From Ectocarpus siliculosus (Eukaryota > Sar > Phaeophyceae > Ectocarpales > Ectocarpaceae): a DNA stretch of 64,000 nt. Made by a program: the position numbers and the translations under genes. Of the stretch, positions 38,401 through 49,215 are shown in pieces. The first letter of the stretch is position 1; each line of letters starts with the position of its first letter. Below the pieces are notes generated by a model. The model did not search any database. It had not been told where the DNA came from and saw nothing but the letters and a program-made list of their open reading frames with translations. Location: NCBI GenBank assembly GCA_000310025.1, contig FN648471.1, positions 1 to 64,000 on the forward strand, written 5' to 3'.

Positions 38401-39409
38401 GAGGCATCCTCAACGTAACAAAAACCTGCGGAAGTTAGCTGTCCGTATCTTTTCTGACGGGGAACTCGGTAAACCCCGAAGGGGATCGATGGATATGAGA
38501 GCATGAAACAAACGGGCACCTACCACCCCCCCACCCCCCCCACCCACCCCCACCTCCCACCCACCAGCATCGGGCACGAAGGGGGCTGTGAGGAAGTATG
38601 CAAGGTGCTCAAGAGTTGCGCTAAGTTCGGCGGCGCTTGCCCGCGCACCCAATCGTGGGCACTGGGGTGCCTCGCCAACCTGCTCGGGTGTCGTGCGAAC
38701 CGCCGAAGGTTGCTTGGTTTGGAGCAGGGGGGGGGGGAGGGAGCAACGGCGATGTCGGAGGAGGAGGGACGGGCAGCAGGGGACAGGAAACCCCACCAAG
38801 AAGAACGTGGGGAGGAAGATAGAATACACCAACAAGGAGCATATAAGCATCTTGGAGAAGAAAGAAACTCACGAACAAGCGGAGAACGAAGAGGAGAGAG
38901 GGAAGGGAGCCGGGGGGCGTCGTGGGTCCAAAGCGGCGACAACGGCTGCAACGACAGAACCGCTAGCGGCCTTGGGCTTCCTCACTGGATACACACTGTC
39001 CTCGCCAACAGCGACCGCGTCGCGTGCGACAGAGGCGCACAGTACTCGGGCATCGCGTGCGTGCGCGAGATAGCGGCGGCGGGGCGCGCCCCCGCCCGGG
39101 TGATGAAGTCGTCGGGAGTACCCAGACTGATCGGGGCCACTATCGAAAAGTGCGCCACATATATACATGCGTTCCCGCGCCTTGTTTACAGAGAGTTTGA
39201 GTTTGCCTCTATTTTTTCCAGGGCCGTCTCGCGAGAACGAAGGTAAAATATGCGTCTTTCATCAAATCCAGAATCTCCTGTTTGTGCATAGGTTCAGTTG
39301 ATTTTTCGTTCTTGTGTTCCCACCACCCGTCTTGGACAGGTTTGGGGCGACGGACCAACAGCTCCGGGATCAGGCGAACAGCGCCTTGCGGTTAATGTCG
39401 ACGGCCTGA
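32486..39409 (+). CDS. Armadillo-repeat protein
   Basis: ARM repeats are helical scaffolds for protein binding; the partner is unknown. The C-terminal exons chain cleanly by phase: 36520-36713, 36978-37064, 37477-37632, 37899-37994, 38063/38075-38186, 38568-38708, 39033-39149, 39340-39409. ARM-like segments: VQAVLAIVTSSGEVEVVRR and LKALARLASDNRQTLLEI, IEASISMLRELG and ENACWLLALLSQVAEFSR, TQSWALGCLANLLGCRANRR, YSGIACVREIAAAGR, and FGATDQQLRDQANSALRLMS at the end. N-terminal exons 32486-32798, 33349-33440, 33907-34473, 34741-34875, 35198-35389 and about 35526-35649 also agree in phase but match nothing known. Exon 33907-34473 is Asn/Thr/Gly-rich low complexity. The joins between 35.6 and 36.5 kb were not resolved; a frame at 35920-36080 (GLLFRPEDYVHEVLNNLTSN) may belong. 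It could be two genes. The ARM part is firm, the N-terminal part tentative. Confidence 0.7.
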
Positions 39410-40496
39410 TGTTCCACACTCTCTGCCGTTCATCGTGGCACCTACAGTCTATGCTTGGTGTGGTGCGATGTTTGCACAAACAGGAGGGGTGTAGCAAGGT
39501 CTTGTGCGGAGCAGGGGGGCGAGGCGGGGGAGCATCGCTTTTTCTAGGATTTCGTTGGGCCACAATATATTTGCCCCGATACGAATGATGTAATAGGTGA
39601 TGATGTTTTCGAATGTCAAGGTTTAACGACAACCTGATTACAAGAAAGGTGGGTGCCAATGCAGTGGCCTCACCAATGGGGTGCTTGCGTATAATATAGC
39701 TTGTCACACAAACATGCAAGCATGCAGACGGTTGAGATTTTCCACCCGGCAGCAAGCGAAGCAAACTTCGCTTGTTCGATGGCACAGATGCGGGCCAGTA
39801 TGATTCTACTTGCTTGGTCCCGGCAATCGATAGTTAGTCTAGAGCACGAGACGACGCCAAGATTGACAGAGAAGAAGCTTGCAAAACATAAAAAGTCGAA
39901 ACGATCTGAAAGACGTTCAATAGCTTTTACAACATCACTTCGTTTGGCAAGCACCACATACGCACACAATATAAAAAACAAGACACAAGAGGCAACGATT
40001 GAAGACCAAAACATGTTTTTTGTGTACAAGCACTTAAGAGCGAGACGTAGAAAAGAGACGATTCTCTTCTTTTCTGCCACCACACCGTTCACTTTCTCAT
40101 TTCCTGACGAAAAATTGCTTGACACTTCGATGTCACGTACGTGGAGACACACACACGGACGGAGTCTCCCCTGTGTCGTCGCCAAAGCTTTCTTTGACGA
40201 CGAATTTTCGACACAACCACACCGCGGTTCCTACTCCCGCCGTAAGAACGCTACCTTCTGAACAAGAGTGAACAACCATGTCGCGTCTTCGATACTTCGG
40301 CAGGGCAACTTACGATATTTCGAGAACGTATGCATACGTCACAACCCAGAAAAAAAGAAGAAAAAAAACACCACAACCCGGAAAAGACAAGAAAAGAAAA
40401 AAAAAACAAGAGGCACTGACTGCAGTAACTTGCCACAGCACGTGGCAAAGACAAGACAAAAGAGACCTACACGCAGGAACAGCCGACAAAATCTCG

Positions 40497-40524
40497 TACA
40501 CTCTCTCTCTCTCTCTCTCTCTCT
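40497..40524. repeat. (CT)n microsatellite
   Basis: About 14 uninterrupted CT units in intergenic DNA. Confidence 0.9.
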
Positions 40525-40740
40525 TAACGATGGTCCGAAAAATCAGAGCAGAACTGCGCCCCTACAGGGCAACAGGCAACAGTGCTCCCCATGAAACTAC
40601 TACATAGATAGACGTGTGATAATAAGCAATCCCTTGTGGTCTATGGGTACTGACTGCCTGGCCCGCGCAGAGGGCGATCAAACGATGCACACACACACAC
40701 ATGAGGGACTTGATTTTACCCGCTGGCACTGACGTCTTTT

Positions 40741-40813
40741 CATTGGTCAGCCGGTTAGCGCGGTCGATGCTAATAATAAAAACACACCCACGTTGCACGA
40801 GAAGTTCGACATC
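40741..40813 (+). repeat. tRNA-Ile-like short repeat (SINE head), copy 1
   Basis: CATTGGTCAGCCGGTTAGCG followed by CGGTCGATGCTAATAATAA resembles the D-arm to anticodon part of tRNA-Ile(AAT), including a GGTTAGCGCG A-box region and TGCTAATAA. A B-box-like GTTCGACATC follows at 40804. Three related copies lie in introns of the GT14 gene. A tRNA-derived SINE is the best explanation; it is not a usable tRNA because pairing beyond the D-arm is not apparent. Confidence 0.55.
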
Positions 40814-41400
40814 AAGCGTTGAACGGGGGGCTGGCCTCCCCCATCAGGCATTCGGAGGGAAGAAGACATGCGTTTCGGGACCATTTTATTGTTTCCAGCA
40901 GGTGGCACAAACACAACGGATGTGTGCGTGCACATCTTTTTTCCGTCTTGCCGGAAGGGTCGTTCGAAAACAGCAGCTCACCTTTCCCAGGAATAAACAA
41001 AACACCGCCGAGAACCCCCCCCCCCCCGCGCACACCAAAAGACATTTCCTGGCCAGGCTCTCGTGAACCCGTCTGCGTTCTGTCCCGGTGCCCCTCAAAC
41101 AAGCGCCATTTTCAACCAAACTGCCAAAGAGAGAGGCGTCGACATAAGACCGCAACGCAGCAATGCAGCACTACTGCTACCACCGCGGGGTTGGCAAACA
41201 AAGCTTTGGGTACCTGGCTGCTGCTTGATAATTGTTCGATCGCAGCATCCCACAAGAAACAACACAGGTGGCTGCGCCGGCAGGCCGTGGACCAGGACAC
41301 GCGTCTCTTCACAATTCATTCACTACTTGACGCATCGCACGCATCTGCACACTTGAACCTGTTTCCGGCAAAAGTCCGTCTGCGCCTGCACAATGCTAGG

Positions 41401-41401
<1 letters not shown>

Positions 41402-41435
<34 letters not shown>
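41402..41435. repeat. (CAG)n microsatellite
   Basis: About 11 CAG units in intergenic DNA downstream of both neighbouring genes. Confidence 0.9.
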
Positions 41436-42112
41436 GGTGCCAGAAAACAAGGGCACAACAATCAAACGCAAAATACTCACGCTTCTCAACAAACAGGTGA
41501 CACGCACGCAGATTCTACAGCACTCAATTTAAATCACCCGCGAAAAAACGAAGAAAAAAAAAAAGAGCGAGGCGCGCGAACATCTCTCGCGTTCTCGGTC
41601 GGGTGCACGAAGAGCGCACCCCCCACTCCACCTCCCCACGCCAACCCCCCGCCAACAGGTGCCCCCTGCCCAAACGAACACATGAACAAATAACAACATA
41701 AAAATATTAGCACAACCGCAGGTGCGTACCGCGTACACCGACGCACAACTGCAATAAAAAAGGAGATGAATCGTACCGACCACTATCTGCATCTCAAATC
41801 ACGCCCTGAGCCTCGAACATCAACAGCCAACCCGAACTCAGGCAGAAGCAAGCCCAAACCCTCTTTTTATCACGCAAACTACAAAATCAAGCCCGCAGGT
41901 GTCCCGCCCCTCCTTCCACCGCCCTCGTCGCCGAGCCCGCCTCCTTCTCCCCCACGCAGCGCCGTAGATAGCTTTTCGAGGAAAAGCGGGATGCGAGTAT
42001 ACCCCCCACACACACCCCACCCCGTATTCCGGCGGAGAAAAAGGGAGACGATTCGACTCCGCTCTGGGACATAGCTAGCTAGCCTCTCAGCCCACTCCCG
42101 GCCGTCTTTGTG

Positions 42113-43169
42113 TCACCGGCTATCCGGCGATTTTCGCTCTCGCTTGATCTTCTGATGTCGGAGGATGTAGTCGAGGTCGTAGCCCTCCGGCACCGTGCAG
42201 AACTCCTCCCGCCCACGAACGCTCCGCGCCGGCTTCCCGCGCTCCAGAACTCGTAGTATTCTTTCTCCCACGTGTTTTCCCTGTGTGTGTGTGTGTGTGC
42301 GTGGGCGCGCGCAAGTGCGTGTGTTGTTTCCATTTGTGAGAACAACCGCGCTATTTAGTAGTCGGATGGAGATGAACGTAAGACGTCGGGCTTGGCAGTG
42401 CGCGCGCCCTGGGTGTGCTGGAGTGGTACAAAGAACGCCCTCCGCAACTAATAGGTGCGCGTGGAGAAGAATGCCCACGACATAGCGCACATTCTCACAC
42501 CATGTGCACTGCTGTTTCTGTTGCCTTTCTCGGTGAGAGGATCTGTAGCTTTCACCTCTGGGGTGCGTGGAGGGACTATGTACAGCCTGATCTACGGAAA
42601 ACCCGACGATGCATATTGCCCGGCCCCGTACGCAAACAGGTGTGCGAAGATAGCCCCTTTAGCTTTGCTTGCATTTGTAGTTGTGTAGTCTTGTTTTTTT
42701 CTCCAATACACAATTAGTACACGGTGAAGGCCTCCCTTCCTCCTCCTCCTTGTCGAGTCAAACCAAGAACCTCAACGAGAGCCTTCTGCGTGCCATGATA
42801 CGAGCGCAGCCCCTCTACATCCAAGAACTCAAAGAACCAGCCCCCCCCCCCCCCCCCACCTTCTCCGATAATAACCCCTCGATGTCGGACCAGGCCCGGT
42901 CGCTCGTGCCCAGCTCGAACTTCCTCGCGAAAAGCGCGCCGCTCTTCATGAGCTTGGTCACGTGCTTGGACTGCACCGGGTCAGGGTGAAGCACCCACTC
43001 CGTCTCCGGGTCAAAGTACGGCCAGTTGACAAGCCGGAGGTTGTCGTTGTGGACGGGGAAGGCCGAGGGGGCGGCCGGGTGGCAGAGCGTCGTCTGGAAG
43101 AAGCTTTCGTCTGAGATACGAAACTTGGCGAAGTACGCCTGTTACGTGTTTGTAGAGTTGTCGTTTGGG

Positions 43170-43204
<35 letters not shown>

Positions 43205-45270
43205 AACCAGGGGGGGGGGGGGAGGCCCCCCACAAGGGGCGGGGGCAAAAAACGGGGTTGGAAAGTGCCGGCCCCCCCCCCACAAAAATGGGGGGGCTAT
43301 TTAAGGGGAATTTTTTAAGGTTGGGGGGCCCGCCCCAAAAAGGCGGCCCCTCCNNNNNNNNNNNNNNNNNNNNNNNNNNNNNNNNNNNNNNNNNNNNNNN
43401 NNNNNNNNNNNNNNNNNNNNNNNNNNNNNNNNNNNNNNNNNNNNNNNNNNNNNAAGCCCCCCCCCCCCCCCCCCCCCCCACTTTTTCCGATAATAACCCC
43501 TCGATTTGGGACCAGGCCCGTTCGTTCGTGCCCAGCTGAAATTTCCTCGGGAAAAGCGCGCCGTTTTTCTTGAGTTGGGTCACGTGTTTGGATTGCACCG
43601 GTTCAGGGTGAAGCACCCATTCCTTTTCCGGGTCAAAGTACGGCCAGTTGCCAACCCGGAGGTTGTCTTTGTGGACGGGAAAGGCCGAGGGGGCGCCCGG
43701 GTGGCAGAGCTTTTTTTGGAAGAAGCTTTTTTTTGAGATACGAAATTTGGGGAAGTACCCCTGTTACGTTTTTGTAGAGTTTTTTTTTGGGGGGGGGGGG
43801 GGGGGGGGGGGGAGCGTGAGTGTAAGACCAAGGGAGCGTGTGAGAGCGCCACAACAAGGTCATGGCCAAACGACAGCGTTCGAAGAGTCGCGCTCGCACG
43901 CATACAAAGATGGGCAGCAATTCAATGAGTAATTTTTAATGTTTGTCTGTCTCGTCAAGAGATGCCGTCCTCTCATTGGCCAGCCGAGAAGCGCGATCGA
44001 CGCTATAATAATAACAAAATTACACGCACACATTCACACACACACACTCTCTCTACAGCTAGCAATAACAACAACAGACACCTAATTTTAACGCCCTTTT
44101 CATTGGTCAGTCGATTGACGCAAGCTCGATGCCAACAAACAATGTACACCACACACACACCTGGAGAGACCTGGCCACATTGTCCGGCGACTCGTGAACA
44201 TATTCGCAAAAATCGCGATGCAGCGCCACCCAAAACTCTCCCTTGAACAGTGTGAACAAGTTAGGGAGAGGTCTCTCCACGCGCACCGGAGGTCCCGATT
44301 GTCTCCGCTGCAGGAAAGGCTGCGCCGCTCGTCGGGTCTCGTTTACCCGGTACAGACCCTGCAGGCGCATGGCGGCGGCGGGAAAGGGGGTAATTATGTA
44401 AACGCATGCCTTAGTCGGTTGGCCTCGAATAATGCCGGGGCGGAGTGATCGATATACCGTGTTTTCGCCGGCCCAGGGGGAAAAAATCATTGACATCGGG
44501 TCGTCAGAGAGGTGTCCGCACGGCAAATATCAACTTGTGCTTGCTCAATCCTGGGCAAAAAAACGTTAATTTTGATGCTGGGGCAGACCACCTTGGAAGG
44601 GATGGAGCCAGGGCGGTCGGTACAGTTGGTGGTTGGACAACAGCAATGATCCACATGGCAGACTAGACGTGATGGTGGGTAACGTTTCTTTCGAAATAGC
44701 CCCTGCAGCAGGCCTTGCTGTCGGGAGCGGGAGAGGGCATCTACACTTGTGTTTCTTTCTTTTGAAGAAAGAGCGTTTCGGATACAAACTTTCTCTGGCG
44801 ATGTAAATTCTCCCTGGAAAATCAACAAGGCCTACCGCCGGAAGTCAAGAGGAGGACGGCCAAATCCACGAGTGTCGACTGTAGGCGGCAACCTCATGGA
44901 GTCTACAGTATTGCTTTCAGTGAGCGCGGGCGGGGGTGAGTATCGGGCCACCGGTCACCATACGAATGGACGTTTCCCTATAGCCATGCGGGACTTATCC
45001 CCCACCCCCCACCCGCCCATGTAAGCTCGACCCTGCCAACCAGAAGCAGACGCCCCTTTCCAAAAAGCAATCGATCGGCGGCCCACCTGGTCATCCACGT
45101 AGAGTTCCGCCCGGTTCTGTTCCATCATCGCCGAGCCCGTGACGAAATTCATCCGGCTTTCCACGAACGATCCCATCGCCACACCCATCTCCGCCGAGCT
45201 TAGCAGGGGAAAGTCCGTCGCACTGAATTTCAAATTTAAAGAGGGCAGGATTGGAGGCGAAGGTGGCGTG

Positions 45271-45306
<36 letters not shown>

Positions 45307-48300
45307 GTCTTACTAGCATCGCCCGCGCTAACCGGCTGACCAATGACAAGACCTCAGTCTCAGTGCGATGCAAAACACAGAATGCTTGCAAGGGCCACGA
45401 TGACCCTGTCAGGGAGCGTCATGGAAAAGTCAATGCTACTCTCCGGATTAAAGACAGATACCATATGTAGCAATAATACGACGTGTGTGTGACTTCCTTC
45501 GCTTTCTTAATCATCAACCTCGCTAACTTGCTGGCCAGTCAACAGACTCGCGCGTGCTCGGTGTGTGTGTGTGTTTGTGCGGAAAACAAACGTAGATAGG
45601 GACGCAACGAACACATCAAACATGGGCACGCGAGGTTGGCAGGGAGGCAAAGGTGGGTAGGGGGACATGGGCCGGCGTGAACACCAGCACTTGTGTGTTT
45701 TGGACATGCAATAAAAAACAAGTCGTCGAACACAAGAGAGAAGTCCAGCCTCCTGCCGACGTTCCTCCACAAAAAGCTTAGTCCACAGGTGCACCAAGGG
45801 CGCTCGAAATGCTTCAGTGGTCGGCGTCGCGTTGAGATGACGGGAAAACGAGGCCATCTGCGAGTTGACCCTGGTGACGTTCCAGCGTCATCAGACCATA
45901 CAAATGGGAGATCTGTTCTGAAACGCAACTGTTGGCGCTGTGTCTGCCCATCCCAGCGGTCACCACCGACGTTGCCGTGCAGGAAACGAGCAGCCTCGCC
46001 ACGGGAAGTTCTGGCCTGACTACGCCGCCAATGCCCGCACCAAGCTAGCACGCGCGACCAGCGCCAACGATCAGCGCCAACTAGGACTGGGGCAGATACC
46101 ATGCTGCCGCACGTACCCCGGCCGAGCTCCACTGGAGCTTGCCCCCCGCCGCCTCCACACCATAAATACGACGTACAGACCGCCTCCCATAGTGCCCAAG
46201 GTCAAGCCGCGCTGCATTGCCACTAGTACTGCTGTGCCTCGGGGGTGCCTCGGGGGTGCTTCAACAGCAGTGCTACAGATCCCCACGAGTGAACACTGCC
46301 TTGTGGGGGAGAAGTGGCCGCAGGGGGCAAGCACCAACGTTCTCGGCGGTGAGCGCCACGACGCAGGCGAGAAACGAGTCCAACACGGCGGCGGCCATTC
46401 CGTCGGACCACACCTTGCTGCTTTTTCCGTCGCCGAAAAGCAACACGTTTCTCTCCACAAACCCCACCCAGACAGCCGAGCATTTCAGGAAGTGACAGCA
46501 GGGGGATCACCCTCGTCGCGCGTACTCCCACTTCCCACCGACCACTTGACAGAGCTCCACACGCGCGCATGGGGGTAGGGGGGGGGGGGGGGGGGGTACC
46601 TTTTGTGGAGCCTGGTTGCACTCATTCCCTGCTCCCCGGTTCCATTGGAGCCCCACCGAACTGATGTACCGTCCCGCGAATGCCGGCAGTACAGCGCGAA
46701 CTGGCAAACCATTTCACCAGCATGCTCCTCTCTTTCAACCCGCCCTCCACAAATCCCTACTGCCTGGCGGTAGACAGAAACACCGAAGGACTCTTGCTGC
46801 AAGCGGCAGCAGATCCGGGCGAAGAGAAATTGGCCTCCTCTCCCAATCGTTGTTCTTCCTGCTGGCTTTCAGTGAGATGCCGAACCCCCACGCCCCTGCC
46901 GCTCCGTGTCTGCCTTTCCGTCCGTAAATGGAGGACGAAGTCACATCCAGCTCCTCAGCGGACGCACGGGGTGCCACGCCTGCACCCACAACGAAGGTGC
47001 GCCCTGCTTGCACATGCCGCCAATACCCAGGACGTGACAACTCTCCCCCGGCCATTGATCTCCGACAACAGAGACAGCCGCCAACAAGGGCGGCAGCAAC
47101 AGCAACAGCAACAGCAACACCAGCAACGACAACAACGACGGCCACAAGCTTATCGGATACCTGAGGTTAATGAAGTAGTCCCAGTCCCTGCTCCACTCCA
47201 CGAGCGTGGACAGACCGAACAGAGCCGTCAAGGTGATGGAATACCCTCCCCACGACACGCTTTGCGCCGGCTCGAGCATCCTGGCGTTGTCCAGCCCATG
47301 CAACAGCTCCCGCACATCCGCCCGGTCCTTGTCTGAACTCTTCCGGTCCATGTGAATCTAGCAGGGTGAAGAGGCGAATCGAGTTCAGGGTCAGGCTAGG
47401 GCTAGCTAGCCCTTGCTCGGGCAGCCTTCGTGTCGTCGAGCTATGTTATTCGGCTCTTGAGTACCCAAGAGACAGCATCAGGGCAAGGATGGTTGTTGGC
47501 TGGCAGTTATGGTCCGCCACACGAACTAGTGTAACTACTAATACCAGGCATTCACGAACTAAATACTAGAAGTAGCAGGTACAGAGAAAGGCGGTAGAGC
47601 TATAGCTACAGCAATCACCATCTGCCGCACACCTCTGCGTTGCATCACCTTGGAAATATAACCGTATATACATGCGACGCGGCCGAATCTTTCCTCGCAT
47701 AGAGATAAAAACCAAAGAGAATCATCAGCTAAGCCCGCTTGTGTATCGATTGCCGTCGCCTTCTAAATGACAACGGCGATTCCCTCTATAAGCTGCTCCA
47801 ACCTCCTGCGGTATCCGAGATAACAGGGATCACATTGCCTCCTTCGAGTACACATGAATATGTCGATAAAATATACATGAATTTTATCCATGAACAATAA
47901 AATAGGACACAACCAACTTTTATTCGGACGCTTTCGCAAGAAGAGGAGCATTGCGGAACGATCGCGGCGAATTCCGTTCCTATCAGTTACTGCTACTGCT
48001 GTATGCTGCATAGACAGCAGTAGTCAAAGGCGTCGAGGCTCTGAGCATGGGAGACTACAGCAGCAGTAGTGCCAGTCTACAGCGGCATAGTCCCAAGCAT
48101 CCGAGATAAAGAGCGATCGCAAAAGGCAGCCTGCACCCAAGAGACAAAACCGCAGATCCCGGCGAAGGCAAAAACCTCCCTCCCCACGTAACAGCGGGTT
48201 TGTGTGAAACAGACCAAAGTGGCTACAAATGTACACCGTCTCGGATAATCCAGAACATTCACACAATACACACAAACACACATCGCACGCACCAGAAAAA

Positions 48301-48766
48301 AATTGAGCGGGCTGTAGAGCCACGGCAAGTTTCTCCTCAGCAGCTCCACGTCCGTCGGCCCGTGCGCCATGATGAGGAAGGCGAAGCGCGCCGGCCTGGT
48401 CCCCCTCAGGCCTGGCACGGCCGCGACCACCTCGTCGTACTCCGCCTGGAAGTCTCTTCGAGGATCCCGCCAGTAGGGTGGATTTCCCGACAGAAGCTCG
48501 GACAGAGGAAAGACCCCTTCCCCACCCCCTTCCCCTCCCCCACCTCCTCCTCTTCCTCCGTTGTTGGCAGCCGTCGCGGTGTCCGCGTGACTCCTGGGGG
48601 TGCTCGAGGAGAAGGAGGAGGAGGAACTTGTCTCTCGATAGGACGTGAAGAATGGGTGCCAGTTGGAGTAGAACAGATAGAGCATCACTGCGAAGAAGGC
48701 CGCCGTTGTGCACGCGACGTGGCGTCTCCTCGTCGGTCGCGCATGGTTACGACGGGGGAGGACCAT
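42113..48766 (-). CDS. GT14 family glycosyltransferase (xylosyltransferase/core-2 like)
   Basis: Predicted Golgi type II membrane enzyme of CAZy family GT14, which adds xylose, GlcNAc or GlcA to glycans; the acceptor here is unknown. Exons in minus order: 48766-48293, 47357-47161, 45222-45087, 44358-44161, 43138-42860, 42280-42113; every junction keeps phase, giving 483 residues. A short basic N-terminus is followed by a signal anchor at about 17-36 (VACTTAAFFAVMLYLFYSNW) and a Ser/Gly-rich stem. The catalytic domain starts ARFAFLIMAHGPTDVELLRR, then NFFLIHMDRKSS, SVSWGGYSITLT and WDYFINLSATDFPLLSSAEM. Exon 4 has GLYRVNETRR and EFWVALHRDFCEYV. Exon 5 has DESFFQTTLCHP, VNWPYFDP and KSGALFARKFELG. 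The exon order follows GT14 enzymes throughout. The ATG at 48766 is used. Intron 4 contains an assembly gap and a corrupted second copy of exon 5. Confidence 0.93.
43140..43830. other. Assembly gap with corrupted duplicate of GT14 exon 5
   Basis: A 100-base N run (43354-43453) is flanked by homopolymer G and C runs. The segment 43464-43790 repeats 42850-43170 (exon 5 plus flanks) at high identity. The differences are mostly C-to-T, doubled letters and T/G runs, the pattern of poor base calls rather than evolution. The second copy does not keep the coding frame quality of the first. It is most simply a low-quality read end that was not merged during assembly. Confidence 0.8.
43974..44015 (+). 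repeat. tRNA-Ile-like short repeat, copy 2
   Basis: CATTGGCCAGCCGAGAAGCG, then CGATCGACGCTATAATAATAA. Diverged copy of the 40741 repeat, in intron 4 of the GT14 gene, antisense to it. Confidence 0.5.
44101..44140 (+). repeat. tRNA-Ile-like short repeat, copy 3
   Basis: CATTGGTCAGTCGATTGACG, then CAAGCTCGATGCCAACAAA. Diverged copy of the 40741 repeat ending only ~20 bases from the GT14 exon 4 donor site. Confidence 0.45.
45274..45302. repeat. (TG)n microsatellite
   Basis: About 14 TG units adjoining copy 4 of the tRNA-like repeat, where it could be a SINE tail. Confidence 0.9.
45311..45347 (-). repeat. tRNA-Ile-like short repeat, copy 4 (inverted)
   Basis: Reverse complement reads CATTGGTCAGCCGGTTAGCG, then CGGGCGATGCTAGTAAG. 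Its first 20 bases are identical to copy 1. It lies in GT14 intron 2, in the same orientation as the gene, directly followed (in that orientation) by a (CA)n run. Confidence 0.55.
45348..47160. other. GT14 intron 2 content, unrecognised
   Basis: A ~1.9-kb intron (45223-47160). It carries several protein-like but unrecognised frames on both strands, for example about 46275-46467 (-) with VERNVLLFGDGKSSKVWSDG and 46680-46840 (+) with LANHFTSMLLSFNPPSTNPY. They do not chain by phase into a gene and could be remnants of an old insertion. A G-run sits at 46577-46597. Confidence 0.35.
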
Positions 48767-49215
48767 CGCGGCGCGGTTTCGTCCTCCTTGTTGGCGGCTG
48801 CAGTGCACCTATGGGCTACAATAGTCAGTCAGTGGCAATGCAAAGCTCGGCTGGGTGCAAGCGCGGTGGGTTTGGTGTTCGGAGGGGCGCCCCAGACTAA
48901 AAGCACATGGGGGGTACCCTTTTTCTGCGTGGCCTCCAAGAAGCAGACGGGGCTAGAGAGAACAAACCAAACCCCAAAAGGGTGTGCTTTCCCTCTCTCT
49001 CTGGACCTCAAACACATACCCGCGCTGGGAAGAATTCTTGTGTGTTACTCCTGTACGCAACACGCGCGCAGCTTGCGCTTTCCGGGGGCCTGCTGCTCAA
49101 TCGATCCGAGAAAGGGAAAGAAGGATACGAGACCTCGATACTTCCGTCATCATTTCTTTGTCTGTGACTACATTGCTGTACACCGCAGCACATTGTACAT
49201 CAACCAGCCTCCTTG
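48767..49215. promoter_or_regulatory. Shared divergent promoter region
   Basis: 449 bases separate the start codons of the GT14 gene (minus) and the J-domain/lectin gene (plus). Both promoters and 5' UTRs must fit here unless untranslated exons exist further away. No TATA box or conserved operator-like site is obvious; the region is mixed with GC-rich and pyrimidine-rich stretches. Confidence 0.5.

Larger units (their letters stand above)
39410..42112. other. Convergent intergenic region, no firm gene
   Basis: About 2.7 kb between the ARM-gene stop and the GT14-gene stop. Open frames of 170-190 codons overlap on opposite strands at 39670-40261. The minus one has hydrophobic stretches; neither has a family signature or splice support. 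Microsatellites lie at 40497-40524 and 41402-41435, a tRNA-like repeat at 40741. Long 3' UTRs are likely. Confidence 0.4.

Noticed and set aside
39670-40261. Opposite-strand open frames of 171 and 186 codons
   Set aside because: They overlap each other, carry no family motif or splice support, and the region is AT-rich with runs; at most a weak candidate.
43464-43790. A second, tandem copy of the GT14 exon as a paralogous exon
   Set aside because: Its differences are base-call style (C to T, runs) and it abuts a gap and homopolymers, so an assembly artefact is more likely.
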